From assembly GCF_000336555.1 (NCBI RefSeq), contig NZ_KB375281.1, forward strand, positions 1,864,030 to 1,928,029: DNA of 64,000 nt, given 5' to 3'. The stretch comes from Afipia clevelandensis ATCC 49720 (GTDB taxonomy: Bacteria > Pseudomonadota > Alphaproteobacteria > Rhizobiales > Xanthobacteraceae). Below the pieces are notes generated by a model that worked only from the letters and a program-made list of their open reading frames with translations, had not been told where the DNA came from and made no database searches. Shown here one piece after another: positions 26,281 to 35,863 of this stretch (position 1 is its first letter; each line of letters begins with the position of its first letter). A program made the translations under genes and the position numbers.

Positions 26281-27924
26281 CTAGGGCTTTGCCGGACTTG
26301 CACACCACGGCAACGGAAGCCGTGGCAGGTAATGCTGGTTCCACTCGCAGATGCCTTCCGGCCCGGCGCGCCTGGTCATCGACTTGATGGGTTCGGCCTG
26401 ACTGATGCCGATGTGAAGCACGATCAAGGTTGCCCCGACGGCATAGGCCCATCTGTGAAATCTGACATCGCTCATCCGATCCAGCAGAATCATGCCAGCG
26501 ATAATGATCAGCGGATCGGTCAGAACAAAATACTCGGCCTTCAGGCCGCGGCGAACCCCGAGCGCGTCGATTCCGATCGCCGACAGCATGAGCATGGCCG
26601 CCTGCAGCGCAACCTGCCGCTCACCCCGCCGCCACGCACAGACAATCCCGGGCAGGATCAGCCACGTCAGGAAAACTGTGGGCCGTGGCGACGTAAACAG
26701 AAAGAATGTGTAGCGCTGCAGTACACTCACCACGCCGGAGAGCAGCAAGCCGATAGCTGCGAACGGTCCACTCGCTCCCGCCGCCGAGATCGCCTGCGGA
26801 TCGGCGAAAGTCAGCATTTCTTCCAGGGGATTGAGAACAATCACGACGTTGCTGGCGTCGAAGTCAATGAATAGCGCCAGAAGGCCCAACGCCGCCCCCG
26901 CAACGACCGCGAACATCGCCGCGAGGGTTTCCATAAGCCAGACACGCCAGACTCTGGCGAACGCAAGCATGCATATGATAATCCAGCCAAGCAGCGCAAC
27001 CTGATAGACGCCAAACCTGCCGATTAGCAACGGCTTTAGCGACGCCATAGCCGTCACTGCTGGATTGATCCCCAGCGCAATGAGGGGCCACGACAGATAG
27101 ACCATCAGTGCCGCGATTAATGCTGCAATCAGCACTGCGAGTCCGGCGCGAGTCGCATCATTCCAGAAAGCCGCGCTCGCGCCAGACGCCGACCCGAACG
27201 GCAGGATCAGGACCGGCAGCGCCGCGATCAGCAGGATCGCATGAATCTTGTTCTCAAGCGCCAGCACGCAAAGCATTGCTGCGAAACCGATCGCCAGCGG
27301 CCGCCATCCCGTTCCCCGGCGCGCGACGGCGATCAGGATCATCAGGACAAACACGAAGAAACAGCCCGCGATCATCTCGCTGCGTAGGATTCGCATGTGA
27401 ACCGCGACGCCGCCCGAAAACGCAAAAGCGAAGGTTGCGAGCAGCGCTAACCTCCAATCGCGAACGAGAAGCCGCGCAAGCCCGGCGAAAGCGAGGACGA
27501 AACCTGTCGCTGTTAAGAATGCGAGCACCCTGCCTGCACGAATGGCCGCCGTCATGGCGGCGTCAAATGCGGGGACGTTCGACGCGGACGGGATAGCCGA
27601 AAGCGAGGGCGCATCGAGAAGGCCGATCTGGTGCAGGAACTGAAGCCATCGGCTGACCGAGATAATCGTGAGATACGCCGGGTGCGGAAAGAACACGTAA
27701 TGGCCATCGTTCAGCGACAGCGCGCTGTAGACGACCATGAAATCCATGTCGGCATTGCGCCAGTAGGCGATAAAATAGCCCGCAAGCAGGAACGAGACTG
27801 CGAGCAGAAGCACGATCACGGCGAGACCGCCCCACCAGCCGAACGGCGTCAGGCGCGCCAGGGCATCTGACCCGGCTTCGGTTTTCGTCGAGATGGAGTG
27901 CGGCGTTTCAGCAGACCGTGACAT
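26281..27924 (-). CDS. polytopic membrane protein, possible GT-C-type glycosyltransferase
   Basis: I do not recognise a named family with certainty. The 547 residues contain about 12-13 hydrophobic spans. A short hydrophilic N terminus is followed by the first span and then a large loop carrying ADMDFMVVYSALSLNDGHY, which places acidic residues just after the first span, as in GT-C enzymes of the PMT/GT39 type; it ends in a short basic, Pro-rich tail. A role as a polyprenyl-phosphate-sugar-dependent transferase or a Wzy-like polymerase is possible from the context of glycan genes, but only as an inference. It is divergent from the FkbM gene at 28029. Confidence 0.65.
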   Translation of the reverse strand: MSRSAETPHSISTKTEAGSDALARLTPFGWWGGLAVIVLLLAVSFLLAGYFIAYWRNADMDFMVVYSALSLNDGHYVFFPHPAYLTIISVSRWLQFLHQIGLLDAPSLSAIPSASNVPAFDAAMTAAIRAGRVLAFLTATGFVLAFAGLARLLVRDWRLALLATFAFAFSGGVAVHMRILRSEMIAGCFFVFVLMILIAVARRGTGWRPLAIGFAAMLCVLALENKIHAILLIAALPVLILPFGSASGASAAFWNDATRAGLAVLIAALIAALMVYLSWPLIALGINPAVTAMASLKPLLIGRFGVYQVALLGWIIICMLAFARVWRVWLMETLAAMFAVVAGAALGLLALFIDFDASNVVIVLNPLEEMLTFADPQAISAAGASGPFAAIGLLLSGVVSVLQRYTFFLFTSPRPTVFLTWLILPGIVCAWRRGERQVALQAAMLMLSAIGIDALGVRRGLKAEYFVLTDPLIIIAGMILLDRMSDVRFHRWAYAVGATLIVLHIGISQAEPIKSMTRRAGPEGICEWNQHYLPRLPLPWCASPAKP

Positions 27925-28028
27925 GTGATCTTTCAGGAAGATGAGAGCGAAGGCTATTTTGCTAGCGGATCAAACCGGCTAAGAGAGCGGGCGCGCGCCG
28001 CCATCAGCGCAAGCTCAAGAGAACCCGA

Positions 28029-28871
28029 ATGAAGACCGTCCACAAGCTCGCACTGGCGCGCATCGCATACCGAAACATCCACATCGCGCGGGCACTCGTC
28101 GGGAGGTCGGATCGATGCCTCGCAACCCGAAACGGCGTGACGTACGATCTCGATCTGTCGCAAGGGATCGATCTTGCGATCTACCTTGGAAACATGTTCG
28201 AGCGGGGAACGCAGAATGCCCTGCGTAAATGGGTCAAGCCGGGATCATTCGTGCTCGACGTCGGCGCCAATATCGGCGCGCACTCCCTTCCGCTCGCGCA
28301 ACTCGTGGGGCCATCCGGCCGTGTCCTGTCGTTCGAGCCGACCGATTACGCCTATCGCAAACTGCGCCGCAATCTCGACCTCAATCCCGAACTCGCCCCG
28401 CGCATCACGACATTTCAATGTTTCCTTGCGGGACAGGACGACGCCAGCGTGCCGGACTCAATCTATTCGAGCTGGCCCCTAACGGAGCAGGACAATCTGC
28501 ACGCCAAGCATCAGGGACAAGCCATGCCGACTAACAAGGCGCGGGCCCTCAGCATCGATGGTGTCCTCGCCCAACTAAGCAATCCGATTGTGCAACTCGT
28601 CAAGCTCGATGTCGATGGCTTCGAAACCGAAGTTCTGCGCGGCGCGACCGGATTGCTGCGCGACAGCCGGCCGGTTTTCCTGATGGAACTCTCACCGTAT
28701 GTGCTCGACGAGCGCGGCTCGTCGCTGGAAGAATTGCTCGCCTGCTTCGCGCCGTATAACTATCGATTCTACCATGAGCGAAGCGAACGGCTGCTTCCCC
28801 TTGAGCCGGCCGCGCTTCGCCGGCTTGTCGGCGACGGCGCAAGCATCAACGTCATCGCGCGCGCCGGCTAG
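28029..28871 (+). CDS. FkbM-family SAM-dependent methyltransferase
   Basis: Predicted O-methyltransferase of 280 residues. The FkbM domain covers about residues 70-235: the SAM site FVLDVGANIGAHSLPLAQL, VLSFEPTDYAYRKLRRNL and the later IDGVLAQ...LVKLDVDGFETEVLRGA are characteristic. Such enzymes often methylate sugars in surface polysaccharides. It is a single plus-strand gene whose stop overlaps the stop of the convergent methyltransferase-GT2 fusion by four bases (28868-28871). Confidence 0.87.
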   Translation: MKTVHKLALARIAYRNIHIARALVGRSDRCLATRNGVTYDLDLSQGIDLAIYLGNMFERGTQNALRKWVKPGSFVLDVGANIGAHSLPLAQLVGPSGRVLSFEPTDYAYRKLRRNLDLNPELAPRITTFQCFLAGQDDASVPDSIYSSWPLTEQDNLHAKHQGQAMPTNKARALSIDGVLAQLSNPIVQLVKLDVDGFETEVLRGATGLLRDSRPVFLMELSPYVLDERGSSLEELLACFAPYNYRFYHERSERLLPLEPAALRRLVGDGASINVIARAG

Positions 28872-30304
28872 ATCGCCTTGATCTTGAAGAATGCGAAGAC
28901 CACCATCTTCAGCAACATCACGCCGTGCCGGAACCGCGAAATCTGGGTCTCGCCATAGGCGCGCGCCGCGTAGCGGATCGGCAGATCGATTGCCTTGAGG
29001 TTCAACTTCGAAGCGCCGAAGATCAGGTCGAAATCTCCGAACGGATCGAAGTCGCCGAAATAGGCCTTACCCTCGCGCAAGCGATAATAGTCCGTTCGCC
29101 GCATTACCTTGGTGCCGCACAGCGTGTCGGTATAACGCTCGTTCAGCAGCCACGAGAACAGATACGAGAATATCTTGTTGGCGATCAGATTGAGAAAGCG
29201 CATGGCGTCTTCCTCCAGCGGATAAACCAGACGCGAGCCGTTGACGAACTCACCCTTGCCTGACTTGATCGCGTCCCAGAATTTCGGAAGCTGTTCCGGC
29301 GGCATGGTGAGATCGGCGTCGAGGATCATCAGAACATCACCGCGCGCAACGTCGTAGGCAGTGAAGACGGCATCAGCCTTGCCTTTGCCGGGCTGGCGCA
29401 TCAGCTTGATGTCTTTGTCGGGATAAGCGGCCTTGACGCGCTCCATTTCCTCGAAGGTGCCATCCTTACTGTGCCCTTCGATGAAAATGATCTCGATGTC
29501 ATCGCAAAACTGCGGCAGGCGCTGCACAGCGGGCTCGATGTTGCCGCGCTCGTTGCGCGCGGGAATCACAACCGTTGCAGACTTCAGTCCGTCATCAGCG
29601 ACACGCAGCGAGCGGCACACGACATAGTGACGAAGCGACAATTGCCGGATGCCCGGAAGGACGCTGATGAACCTGTTCACCAGACGCCCGATGCCGAACA
29701 GCGACACTGGCATCAGCATGCGCCGCTCCGCCTTGACCGGATCAAAATCCGCCAGATCGGCCAGCGCCGCAACGTCGTCCGGGGCGAGCACGTTCTGCCA
29801 GGGATAAGGCATTCGCTGGCCGATTATTTCGGCGAACCTCAGGATCGGGTGCCACAGGTGCGAAAAATGCCCGATGACAACGCGCGTCTCCCGCGTGCAG
29901 AGCGGATGCAGCCGTTCGAGAAACTTCTGGCAATCGTCCAGCGACCCGATGGTGTCTTGCACCAAAATGACGTCGAACGGCCCGCCGAGCGCCGCGATCG
30001 TCGCCGGATCCTCCGCGTCGCCAACATGGAAGGTGAAATCGGGATGCAACCTGCGCGCCTGCTCGATCATGCCCGGACTGAAATCGACTCCAACGCCATG
30101 CGAGGGCGACAGCGCCGCCAGCGTGTCGCCCGTTCCGCAGCCAATCTCCAGCACGCGCACGCCTTCCGGAATAAGAAACCGGAGGTATCGCTCGTCTTCG
30201 CGATGAAAGAAGGATGCCTTCTCACGCCAGCCGGATCGTGAAGCGGCATATTGTTCAGAGTGAACAAGAATCTGTTCTTTGCGAGACGTCATGAAGGTCG
30301 ACAT
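28868..30304 (-). CDS. fusion of SAM methyltransferase and family 2 glycosyltransferase
   Basis: Two enzymes in one chain of about 478 residues. The N-terminal half (to about residue 225) is a class I methyltransferase with VLEIGCGTGDTLAAL and a DxG-type loop GVGVDFSPGMI. The C-terminal half is a GT2 enzyme of the dolichyl-phosphate-mannose synthase type, starting at ATVVIPARNERGNI, with ILDADLTMPPEQL as the DxD region and LCGTKVMRRTDYY typical of that group. A frame is open up to 30370; ATG codons at 30304 and 30292 are both plausible starts and neither has a clear ribosome site. It is the last gene of the 26-kb minus-strand run. It could make a polyprenyl-phosphate sugar and methylate a sugar or lipid; substrates are unknown. 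Confidence 0.82.
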   Translation of the reverse strand: MSTFMTSRKEQILVHSEQYAASRSGWREKASFFHREDERYLRFLIPEGVRVLEIGCGTGDTLAALSPSHGVGVDFSPGMIEQARRLHPDFTFHVGDAEDPATIAALGGPFDVILVQDTIGSLDDCQKFLERLHPLCTRETRVVIGHFSHLWHPILRFAEIIGQRMPYPWQNVLAPDDVAALADLADFDPVKAERRMLMPVSLFGIGRLVNRFISVLPGIRQLSLRHYVVCRSLRVADDGLKSATVVIPARNERGNIEPAVQRLPQFCDDIEIIFIEGHSKDGTFEEMERVKAAYPDKDIKLMRQPGKGKADAVFTAYDVARGDVLMILDADLTMPPEQLPKFWDAIKSGKGEFVNGSRLVYPLEEDAMRFLNLIANKIFSYLFSWLLNERYTDTLCGTKVMRRTDYYRLREGKAYFGDFDPFGDFDLIFGASKLNLKAIDLPIRYAARAYGETQISRFRHGVMLLKMVVFAFFKIKAI

Positions 30305-30393
30305 GGTGACGGGATTTCTACGACATGTTTTCAAGCGGGATCTTCTGGCACGCAAAGCTCTTGCGACCAAGGGGATAAAGAACCCGCGACGGG

Positions 30394-31602
30394 TTAATTT
30401 CTTCCGGAAACATCCGGTTCTATGCCATCAATGATGGCCTGGACGGGAGATTTCGGCCGTGCTGACAGGCCTCGATAAAGACGTGCATAGCGGCTGACAC
30501 AAGCGTCTTGCGAAAACAGCCCGAGAACACGCTCACGAGCCGCCAATCCCATTGCCTGACGGCGCTGCGGCTGCATGGCGATATCGAGAATTTCCACCGC
30601 CAGCGCCGCGGAATTTTGCGCGGGCACAAGCAAACCCGATTCCCCGTCGACAATGGCATCCACATTGCCGCCGACCGCGGTTGCAATGACGGGCAACCCC
30701 TGCCCCATCGCTTCGATCAAGGCATTTGAAAAGCCCTCCTGATGCGAAACCAGCAGACTGACATCCGCGGCTGCCAGAATATCCTGTACATCGCGGCGCT
30801 CGCCGAGCCACAAAATACGATCTGCGATGCCAAGGCGCTCAGCCTGGAGACGAAGCTGCGATCCCTCCCCTTCGTCGCGTCCGACCACCATCAATCGCCA
30901 CGGCTGCAGAAGCTGCGACGCTATCGTTCCAAGCGCATCAAGGAGATCGGCGTGGCCCTTGTATCGAAACAGATTGGCCACAATCACCATCACAAAGGCG
31001 TCGGCTGGAAGGCCCAGAGCAGCACGCTGTTCCGGGCGGGTTCCTTCATCTGCGAGTTGACCGACTGTTACGCCATTATGGATGAGACCGATTTTGCCGC
31101 GGTCTCCCGCTTCAGCCACGAGTTCATCAACGACGGCTTGTGAATTTCCCAGAAGCACCGTCATCCGGCGATGCAGGAAACGTTCCACGCGGCCCAGCCA
31201 TGGATAGCGCTGTTGATAGTGGGCCAACGACCGCCGGCTCATGATCATGGTTCGGTGACCGGCGGCAATTCCCGCCATCGCACCGATCAGGTAGGGTTCT
31301 GGCAGAAAGAAATGGAGGATGTCCGGACGCACCGCACGAATGCGAAGGTACAACTCAGATGCCGCTGCAAACAGGTGTGTTGCACGGCTCGAATAACGCA
31401 ATGGCCCCGAGATGGTTATTCCGGCTTTCACCAGTTCGCTTTCCAGCTCTCCGCCCCGTTCCAGAACGAACAGCTCTACCGCGAAACCACGCGCCTTGAG
31501 CGCAGGCAGAATCTGCATCAAATGACGCTCTGCGCCTCCCATCACCATCTTCTTGGTGACAAAGAGGATGTGCTGCGTCGAAGGCAATTTCTCCTCTGTC
31601 AC
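30394..31602 (-). CDS. glycosyltransferase family 4
   Basis: GT-B retaining glycosyltransferase of 402 residues. The N-terminal Gly-rich acceptor loop is in VTKKMVMGGAERHLMQIL, and the donor-side region in SHQEGFSNALIEAMGQGLPVIA with the catalytic Glu pair. Cytosolic or peripheral, it probably adds one sugar of the repeat unit on the lipid carrier. It sits three bases after the asparagine-synthase-like gene upstream, inside the long run; 89 bases separate it from the fusion gene that follows. Confidence 0.87.
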   Translation of the reverse strand: MTEEKLPSTQHILFVTKKMVMGGAERHLMQILPALKARGFAVELFVLERGGELESELVKAGITISGPLRYSSRATHLFAAASELYLRIRAVRPDILHFFLPEPYLIGAMAGIAAGHRTMIMSRRSLAHYQQRYPWLGRVERFLHRRMTVLLGNSQAVVDELVAEAGDRGKIGLIHNGVTVGQLADEGTRPEQRAALGLPADAFVMVIVANLFRYKGHADLLDALGTIASQLLQPWRLMVVGRDEGEGSQLRLQAERLGIADRILWLGERRDVQDILAAADVSLLVSHQEGFSNALIEAMGQGLPVIATAVGGNVDAIVDGESGLLVPAQNSAALAVEILDIAMQPQRRQAMGLAARERVLGLFSQDACVSRYARLYRGLSARPKSPVQAIIDGIEPDVSGRN

Positions 31603-31605
31603 GGC

Positions 31606-33534
31606 CTAGGCAGCGCTCCACCGCCTGCGCCACGCCTCGAACATCAAAATGGTCCAAAGCGCATAGGCCCAGTTCCTGCGTCCGGTCAAGTGCTCCGCCC
31701 ACAAGCGACGCGCAGTGTTCATATCGAGAAGGCCGCCGTCGAGGCGCTGCGGATCGAGCAAGTCTTCCGCCCACTCTCTCAACGGACCCCGCAGCCATTC
31801 AGCGAGGGGAATACCGAATCCCATCTTGGGCCGGTCCAGCAACTGCCGCGGCACCACTTGCTCGGCGACCCGACGCAACAGCCATTTTGTTTCACCGCCG
31901 CGTATCTTGAAACGCTGCGGCAAATGCCAAGAGAACTCCACCACACGGTGATCCAGCAACGGTGGACGCGCTTCAAGCGCCACCGCCATCGACGCCCGGT
32001 CGACTTTCTGAAGAATGTCGTCAGGAAGATAGGTGACCGTATCGAGCAATTGCATCCGATCGAGAAACGTCGGCAAGGCTGCAATCGGGCCAGTCGACCA
32101 CGACATCAGCGGATGCTCTTGGGCCATGGGTGCAAGCACTGCGGGATCGTCATTCTGGCTGACCAAGCGACGATAAATCCCTTCGGCATCCAGTGTCATA
32201 ATGCTCGCGAATTTACGCACCTTATCAGCGACCTGCGACGGCAGCATTCCGCGCGGCGCCAGCGAGGCAAGGCCATCGACCCAACCCATCGGAATCGTGT
32301 TCAACATGCCCGAGGCGACCCGCCGGACACCAAGCGGAAAACGCGCAAGATTTTGCGACATGCCTTCGGCCAACCGATAGCGGTTGTACCCACCGAACAG
32401 TTCGTCGCCTCCGTCACCGGATAGTGCAACGGTTACATACTGCCGGGTGAGCTTGGAGACCAGATGCGCGGGAATCTGCGACGAATCCGCGAATGGCTCG
32501 TCGTACATGTCCGCAAGCTGCGGAACCACTGCGAGGGCATCGGCTGCCGACACAATCAGTTCCGTATGTTCTGTTCCCAGATGCCGTGCAACATTAGCAG
32601 CGTCCTTGGATTCATCGAACCCGAATTCGGGAAAACCTATCGAGAACGTGCGTACCGGCCCGCGCCGGGCACGAACCATCAGGGCCGCGACGGTAGATGA
32701 ATCGATACCTCCCGACAGAAAAGCCCCAAGCGGCACATCCGACAGCATCTGACGGGATACTGCGTCCTGCAGAAGCTCCATCAGACGCTCGGCAGCCTCG
32801 CCATCGGAAAAGGAAAACGGCGAAGCGATGCCTGCCCGCGCAACGTCCGAAGCAGACCAGTATTGCCTTCGAGCAAGCCCTCCCTCTTGAATGGACACGA
32901 TTTCGCCCGGCGCAATTTTTTCGACACCGCGATAGATCGAGTACGGCGCTGGCACGTATCCAAAACGAAGAAAGCTCGCAACCGATGAATGATCTATTTC
33001 GAAAGAGAGATCGGCAGCATGAAGAGCCTTCAACTCCGATGCGAAATATGTTCGGCCTTCGGCAACGTTTAAGAACAGAGGCTTGATGCCGAGTCGATCG
33101 CGAATGAGGTGCAGAGATCGCGTTGTCCGGTCCCATAACGCGATGGCGAACATGCCGTTTATATCGTCGAGCGTGCGTTCCAAACCACGGTGGGCGACCG
33201 ACTCGAGGATGACCTCGGTATCCGAGTGCCCCCGCCAGCGCACCGCCGTCAGTTCCGGAACTCGCCTGATGTCTTCAGCGTTGTAGATTTCACCATTGTA
33301 ACAGATCACCCATCGCTCGTCGGACGAGACCATGGGCTGCGCACCCGCAGACGACAAATCCACGATGGAGAGACGGCGGTGCGACAGGGCAAGTCCTGCA
33401 TCGGCGTCAATCCATTCGCCGCTGCCATCAGGCCCACGATGTGCAATCGCGTGTCCCATGGCATTCGCTAATGCCCGAAGGCGCTGGCCATCACCCGCGA
33501 AACGGCTATCGATGAACCCTGCAATCCCACACAT
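31606..33534 (-). CDS. asparagine synthase-like amidotransferase, copy 1
   Basis: Glutamine-dependent amidotransferase of 642 residues in the AsnB family. The N-terminal Ntn glutaminase domain starts at MCGIAGFID with nucleophile Cys2, and has YNGEIYN and GMFA; the C-terminal ATP-pyrophosphatase domain has LSGGIDSS (273-280). Its start overlaps the WbpI stop by one base (TGATG). Placed among uronic-acid genes, it more likely amidates a sugar carboxylate to a uronamide, as proposed for WbpS of Pseudomonas aeruginosa O6, than makes free asparagine. It is one of three divergent copies in 17 kb. Confidence 0.88.
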   Translation of the reverse strand: MCGIAGFIDSRFAGDGQRLRALANAMGHAIAHRGPDGSGEWIDADAGLALSHRRLSIVDLSSAGAQPMVSSDERWVICYNGEIYNAEDIRRVPELTAVRWRGHSDTEVILESVAHRGLERTLDDINGMFAIALWDRTTRSLHLIRDRLGIKPLFLNVAEGRTYFASELKALHAADLSFEIDHSSVASFLRFGYVPAPYSIYRGVEKIAPGEIVSIQEGGLARRQYWSASDVARAGIASPFSFSDGEAAERLMELLQDAVSRQMLSDVPLGAFLSGGIDSSTVAALMVRARRGPVRTFSIGFPEFGFDESKDAANVARHLGTEHTELIVSAADALAVVPQLADMYDEPFADSSQIPAHLVSKLTRQYVTVALSGDGGDELFGGYNRYRLAEGMSQNLARFPLGVRRVASGMLNTIPMGWVDGLASLAPRGMLPSQVADKVRKFASIMTLDAEGIYRRLVSQNDDPAVLAPMAQEHPLMSWSTGPIAALPTFLDRMQLLDTVTYLPDDILQKVDRASMAVALEARPPLLDHRVVEFSWHLPQRFKIRGGETKWLLRRVAEQVVPRQLLDRPKMGFGIPLAEWLRGPLREWAEDLLDPQRLDGGLLDMNTARRLWAEHLTGRRNWAYALWTILMFEAWRRRWSAA

Positions 33535-34583
33535 CAGTGGTTCACCAGAACGGATTGTTCGAGAATCTCCGCAATCGTTTCGCTGGCATGGCCATCGCCA
33601 TAGTCAGCGATCGGCTGGCGCGGCGCGTAGTTATCAACTGTCCAGAGACGATTCCATCCATGCGTGATGGTTTCGGTCCACTCCGTCTCAGTACGCAACG
33701 TGACACACGGCTTCCCAAGAAAATAAGCCTCTTTCTGCAATCCGCCAGAATCCGTGAATACATCAGCCGCTCCGCTCACCAGCCGGATCATATCCAAGTA
33801 GCCAATCGGCTCGATAACGATAAGACCGTCCATGGAAAGGCCAAATTCCGCGATCTTCTGACGCGTTCGCGGATGAAGCGGCAGCACGACCGGCTTATCA
33901 GTGGAACGCTTGAGGAAAGCGAGCAGCGCACTAAGCTGTGCGGCACTGTCGGTGTTCTCGGCCCGATGCAGCGTTGCGACACTATAGGCGCCTTCCGTCA
34001 ATCTCAGCCTGTTGAGAATGCGCGACATGCGCTCTGCCTGTGTTCGAAACATCAGGATCGCGTCGAACATCACGTCGCCTACGTGAGAGACACCCTCCAT
34101 GACTGACTCTCGCGCAAGATTGCTCATGGCTGTCTGTGTCGGGCAAAACAACAGGGAGCTCACATGATCCGTCAAAACCCGATTGACTTCCTCGGGCATG
34201 GCCTTGTTGAAGGAACGCAGACCGGCTTCCAGGTGAGCCACGGGCACATGAAGCTTTGAAGCCGCCAGCGCGCCCGCCAGCGTCGAGTTGGTATCCCCGA
34301 CAACCAGAACCGCTGCCGGTTTTTCGGTGACAATCGCCTGCTCGATCGCAGTCAGCATGCGCCCAGTCATCTCGCCATGCGATCCACCGTGGATGCCAAG
34401 GTGATAGTCCGGCACCGGAAGACCAAGTTCGTCGAAAAACACGTCCGACATTTCGGGATCGAAGTGCTGCCCGGTATGCACAACCAAAGGCTGAAGCCGG
34501 GGACGCGACCGAAGCGCAGCCAGAACCGGTGCGAGTTTCACGAACTGCGGACGTGCACCGACAACCGTCAGGATTTTCATCAA
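33534..34583 (-). CDS. wbpI: UDP-2,3-diacetamido-2,3-dideoxyglucuronate 2-epimerase, WbpI-like
   Basis: Non-hydrolysing UDP-sugar 2-epimerase of 349 residues. The sequence follows WbpI more than Wec[18 protein letters not shown], then [44 protein letters not shown] and, near the C terminus, [17 protein letters not shown]. In the WbpABEDI pathway this enzyme turns UDP-GlcNAc(3NAc)A into UDP-ManNAc(3NAc)A. The wbpB- and wbpD-like genes at 52-53 kb support that reading. It overlaps its upstream GT4 neighbour by four bases (ATGA) and copy 1 of the amidotransferase by one. Plain UDP-GlcNAc 2-epimerase activity is the alternative. Confidence 0.85.
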   Translation of the reverse strand: MMKILTVVGARPQFVKLAPVLAALRSRPRLQPLVVHTGQHFDPEMSDVFFDELGLPVPDYHLGIHGGSHGEMTGRMLTAIEQAIVTEKPAAVLVVGDTNSTLAGALAASKLHVPVAHLEAGLRSFNKAMPEEVNRVLTDHVSSLLFCPTQTAMSNLARESVMEGVSHVGDVMFDAILMFRTQAERMSRILNRLRLTEGAYSVATLHRAENTDSAAQLSALLAFLKRSTDKPVVLPLHPRTRQKIAEFGLSMDGLIVIEPIGYLDMIRLVSGAADVFTDSGGLQKEAYFLGKPCVTLRTETEWTETITHGWNRLWTVDNYAPRQPIADYGDGHASETIAEILEQSVLVNH

Positions 34584-35854
34584 CGACCACCCACAAACTG
34601 GCTGATGAATGTTTCAAACCTGGCAAATTGATCCGCGCGGCTGAGACCAATGCGAGCCTCTGCCGATGGCCCCGCAACACGGCCGGTGACCTCGAACTCG
34701 TCAAGCCATGCCGTCAGCGCGGCCGCGATACGATCGACAGCCGTGGCGCTCACGCCAAGCTTCCGTTCACGAACAAGGCTCGCAGCAACGCCATCCTCAG
34801 CGCCGATCGACAAGATGGGACGCCCGGCACCCGCGTACTCGAAAATCTTTCCTGTGAAAACGCCTCTCTCGCGCGGATCGTCCCAGAGCAGAAGCAGAAG
34901 AATATCCGCCTCCTGCTGCAGACACAGGGCCTTTTCGTATGACACGGATCCGAAGATTTTCACCTGCGGCGAAATTCCCGCTTCCATCGCCATCGCGGCA
35001 ACGCCCCTCAGGTCTTGACCATAGAATTCGACAACGATCCGCCTTCCCCGCGCGCCAAGCTTGGCGATCGCCGCAAAAAGCGGACTCGGGTCCCGCCGGC
35101 CGGGATAGATAATCCCGGTGTAAAGAATTTTCAGCGGACGATGTCCCGTTGGAGGAACAAGACCCGGAACGACGTCCGAAGCGTCGAATCCATTGAGAAT
35201 AACCTCGGTGGGATGACCATGCGCGACGGCAAGAGCTCCGGCCAACGGCGGCGACACCGTCGTGCATCCCGCCGCATCCTTCATCACCCGACGCTCGATG
35301 ACGCGGTTAAGCCAGTCGCGCCATGCAGGAACCTGATTGTACGGGTTCTCGGCAAAGAGATCGCGAAATTCAGCGACCCAAGGCACACGAAGTTCGCGCG
35401 CAAGATCCCGCGCCACCACATGGCAGGTAAAAGGCAATGCACTGGAAACAATGACGTCGGGCTGCCAGCTCTTTACAATCGCGCGCGCCGCACGAAGCGC
35501 CGGTTTTCGCCATCCGAGCTGGCTATCCGGAATGGCAAACAGCGCCCGATACAGGGTGACGAGCCGATGCATCAATCCCTGGTGACCGCTTCCTGACGCA
35601 ACAGCGGCGGTACCGCCGCCTTGCAAGCGATTCCGCGCCCAATCGATCGGCGCCTCGATATTCCAGTAGGGCACGCGAACGACGCTCCCCGCAGGAAATG
35701 ACATCTCGAGGGTCTCCGGTAAATTCAGTCCTTCGCCCGCCACAACGCGCACATCATGACCGCGGTCGATCAGATAACGCACCAGCTTTCCTACGCGGAC
35801 CGAACCGCTAGCGTTATAGGGCGGAAAATTAAGGCTAATAACAAGCAGCTTCAC
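34580..35854 (-). CDS. glycosyltransferase family 4 (WbuB-like)
   Basis: GT-B glycosyltransferase of 424 residues. It has the WbuB-type N terminus LLVISLNFPPYNASGSVRVG, an insert of polar residues after about residue 75, VAEFRDLFAENPY in the acceptor half, and the donor half with ILYTGIIYPGRRDP and FEYAGAGRPILSIG. It is likely to add one residue of the repeat unit at the membrane. Its stop overlaps the wbpI start by four bases, and it follows copy 2 of the amidotransferase by nine bases, so it is translationally linked to both. Confidence 0.86.
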   Translation of the reverse strand: MKLLVISLNFPPYNASGSVRVGKLVRYLIDRGHDVRVVAGEGLNLPETLEMSFPAGSVVRVPYWNIEAPIDWARNRLQGGGTAAVASGSGHQGLMHRLVTLYRALFAIPDSQLGWRKPALRAARAIVKSWQPDVIVSSALPFTCHVVARDLARELRVPWVAEFRDLFAENPYNQVPAWRDWLNRVIERRVMKDAAGCTTVSPPLAGALAVAHGHPTEVILNGFDASDVVPGLVPPTGHRPLKILYTGIIYPGRRDPSPLFAAIAKLGARGRRIVVEFYGQDLRGVAAMAMEAGISPQVKIFGSVSYEKALCLQQEADILLLLLWDDPRERGVFTGKIFEYAGAGRPILSIGAEDGVAASLVRERKLGVSATAVDRIAAALTAWLDEFEVTGRVAGPSAEARIGLSRADQFARFETFISQFVGGR

Positions 35855-35863
35855 CGGATCGCC

